Positions 6,179 to 6,774 of a stretch of DNA of 6,774 nucleotides are shown here, in pieces (position 1 is the stretch's first letter; the number at the start of each line of letters is the position of its first letter). The position numbers and the translations under genes are program-made. The DNA is from SLFT01 sp964493075 (GTDB lineage: Bacteria; Hydrogenedentota; Hydrogenedentia; Hydrogenedentales; CAITNO01): the NCBI GenBank assembly GCA_964493075.1, contig CAZBNU010000223.1:1-6774 (forward strand), read 5' to 3'. Below the pieces are notes generated by a model. The model ran no database searches. It was not told the origin of the DNA and worked only from the letters and a program-made list of their open reading frames with translations.

Positions 6179-6197
6179 AGACGGAGGCTTTCCGTCT
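6179..6197 (-). terminator. Hairpin at the end of yqeY, possible weak terminator
   Basis: AGACGGA and TCCGTCT form a perfect seven-base-pair stem with a five-base loop, starting within the yqeY stop codon on the minus strand. The sequence after it is GTGGAGAAAAAT, with no U-run, so it does not meet the classical intrinsic terminator rule. It may be a non-canonical terminator or a 3'-end protecting structure. Confidence 0.45.
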
Positions 6198-6640
6198 TAA
6201 CCAAGCACTTTACGGCAAACCTCGCTTAACAGCTTTCCGTCCGCGGCATCGCCTAGTTCCTTCTTCATGGTGCCTGTCAGCTTGCCCGCATGATTCATGT
6301 CAGGATTGGTTGCCAGATAGGCGCGCACATGTTTTTCCAGTGCCTCTTCCGAAAGTTGCTGCGGCAGAAACTCTTCCAGAACACTGATTTCAAGGTTTAG
6401 TGCCGCGACCTCTTCGGATTTTTCAAGTTCCTGATATACCTCCAGACTTTGCCGACGTTTTTTGACTTCAGCCCGCAATACTTCTATCGTCTCATTATCA
6501 GTGATGGTGGTGTCTTTGGTGCGCTCTTTTTCCTTTATCAGTATCGCGCCTTTGGCCATGCGAAGTGTATCCAGTCGTGCGTGGTCACGCGCCTTGGTGG
6601 CATCCTTAATTGCGTCTTGTATGCGTTCACGTAGGGTCAT
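6197..6640 (-). CDS. yqeY: GatB/YqeY-domain protein
   Basis: A 147-residue cytoplasmic protein, the usual length for stand-alone YqeY proteins, which resemble the C-terminal tail domain of GatB, the tRNA-binding subunit of the Glu-tRNA(Gln) amidotransferase. Family marks: N-terminal helix with LRERIQDAIKDATKARD (3-19), DTLRMAKGAI (24-33), the conserved KKRRQSLEVYQ helix (60-70), FLPQQLSEEALE (91-102), and a C-terminal GKLTGTMKKELGDAADGKL block (119-137). There is no signal peptide or membrane segment. The molecular role of stand-alone YqeY is not firmly established; association with tRNA metabolism is inferred from the GatB similarity. The ATG has GGAG eight bases upstream. A promoter-like pair lies just upstream and a hairpin just after the stop, so it may be transcribed alone. 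Conserved YqeY neighbours such as rpsU cannot be recognised in the remaining bases at the right edge. Confidence 0.9.
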   Translation of the reverse strand: MTLRERIQDAIKDATKARDHARLDTLRMAKGAILIKEKERTKDTTITDNETIEVLRAEVKKRRQSLEVYQELEKSEEVAALNLEISVLEEFLPQQLSEEALEKHVRAYLATNPDMNHAGKLTGTMKKELGDAADGKLLSEVCRKVLG

Positions 6641-6682
6641 ATCGTTATCTCCAGTGGGTTGCTATGTTGTTTGTTTACAGAG

Positions 6683-6702
6683 CCCATATTGTATGTTATG
6701 GG
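6683..6702. repeat. Inverted repeat spanning the yqeY -10 element
   Basis: Perfect six-base arms CCCATA and TATGGG are separated by eight bases. The predicted -10 TACAAT falls within the spacer and right arm on the minus strand, a classical position for a repressor site. It has no U-run in either direction and so is not a terminator. Confidence 0.45.
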
Positions 6703-6717
6703 TTGGTGCTGCAGCAA
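6688..6717 (-). promoter_or_regulatory. Putative promoter of yqeY
   Basis: On the minus strand TTGCTG (6717-6712, 4 of 6) and TACAAT (6693-6688, 5 of 6) are separated by 18 bases. Transcription would start near 6681, about 40 bases before the yqeY ATG. The element overlaps the CCCATA/TATGGG inverted repeat. Confidence 0.5.
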
Positions 6718-6774
6718 GCCCGCATATTTCGTCGCTTACGTTTCTGGTAGTTTACCGTTGTAGTTGCATTTGGT

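Noticed and set aside
1..6774. Defence system, mobile element, CRISPR or phage remnants
   Set aside because: Every intact gene belongs to a housekeeping or prepilin family. I found no transposase, integrase, regularly spaced repeat-spacer array or terminal repeats, so I do not claim a hidden novel system.

Overview
All recognisable genes lie on the minus strand, so the window reads from its right end to its left end. In transcription order they are: a GatB/YqeY-domain protein (6640-6197), a type II citrate synthase (5945-4674), a type IV prepilin-like secreted protein (4494-3535), glutamyl-tRNA synthetase (start best placed at 3339, end 1852), a ROK-family sugar kinase, probably glucokinase (1855-881), and a PfkB-family sugar-phosphate kinase starting at GTG 866 and cut by the left edge of the window. 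Gene density is high, no gap exceeds 300 bases, and there is no sign of mobile elements, CRISPR, rRNA or tRNA.

The organism is a bacterium. The best lineage clue is the prepilin-like protein. It combines a canonical GFTLIELLVVIAIIGILAAI N-terminus, a CPSD segment and a C-terminal His-X10-Asp-Gly 'NVLYMDGHV' tail. Proteins of this kind form large paralogous families in Planctomycetota, Verrucomicrobiota/Lentisphaerota and especially Hydrogenedentota-like bacteria. I lean towards the last group from memory of similar sequences, but cannot test it here.

Layout: yqeY and gltA each appear to have their own promoter. The gltA leader (5946 to about 6074) carries three CTGTAGC repeats and a 7-bp inverted repeat. 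gltA ends in a clear hairpin terminator (11-bp perfect stem). The prepilin gene then has its own promoter (perfect TATAAT) and a strong Shine-Dalgarno. After a 195-bp gap comes a compact gltX / ROK kinase / pfkB cluster: the gltX stop overlaps the ROK start as ATGA, and pfkB follows 14 bases after the ROK stop. These three are very likely one operon, pairing tRNA-Glu charging with two early sugar-phosphorylation steps.

Functionally the window is mostly core metabolism: entry into glycolysis (ROK kinase, PfkB kinase), entry into the TCA cycle (citrate synthase) and translation (GltX). I found no convincing novel multi-gene system. The items most worth a second look are the repeat-bearing gltA leader, the gltX-kinase-kinase operon, the probable CCYC-type zinc site of GltX, and the palindromes lying on the yqeY and prepilin promoters.
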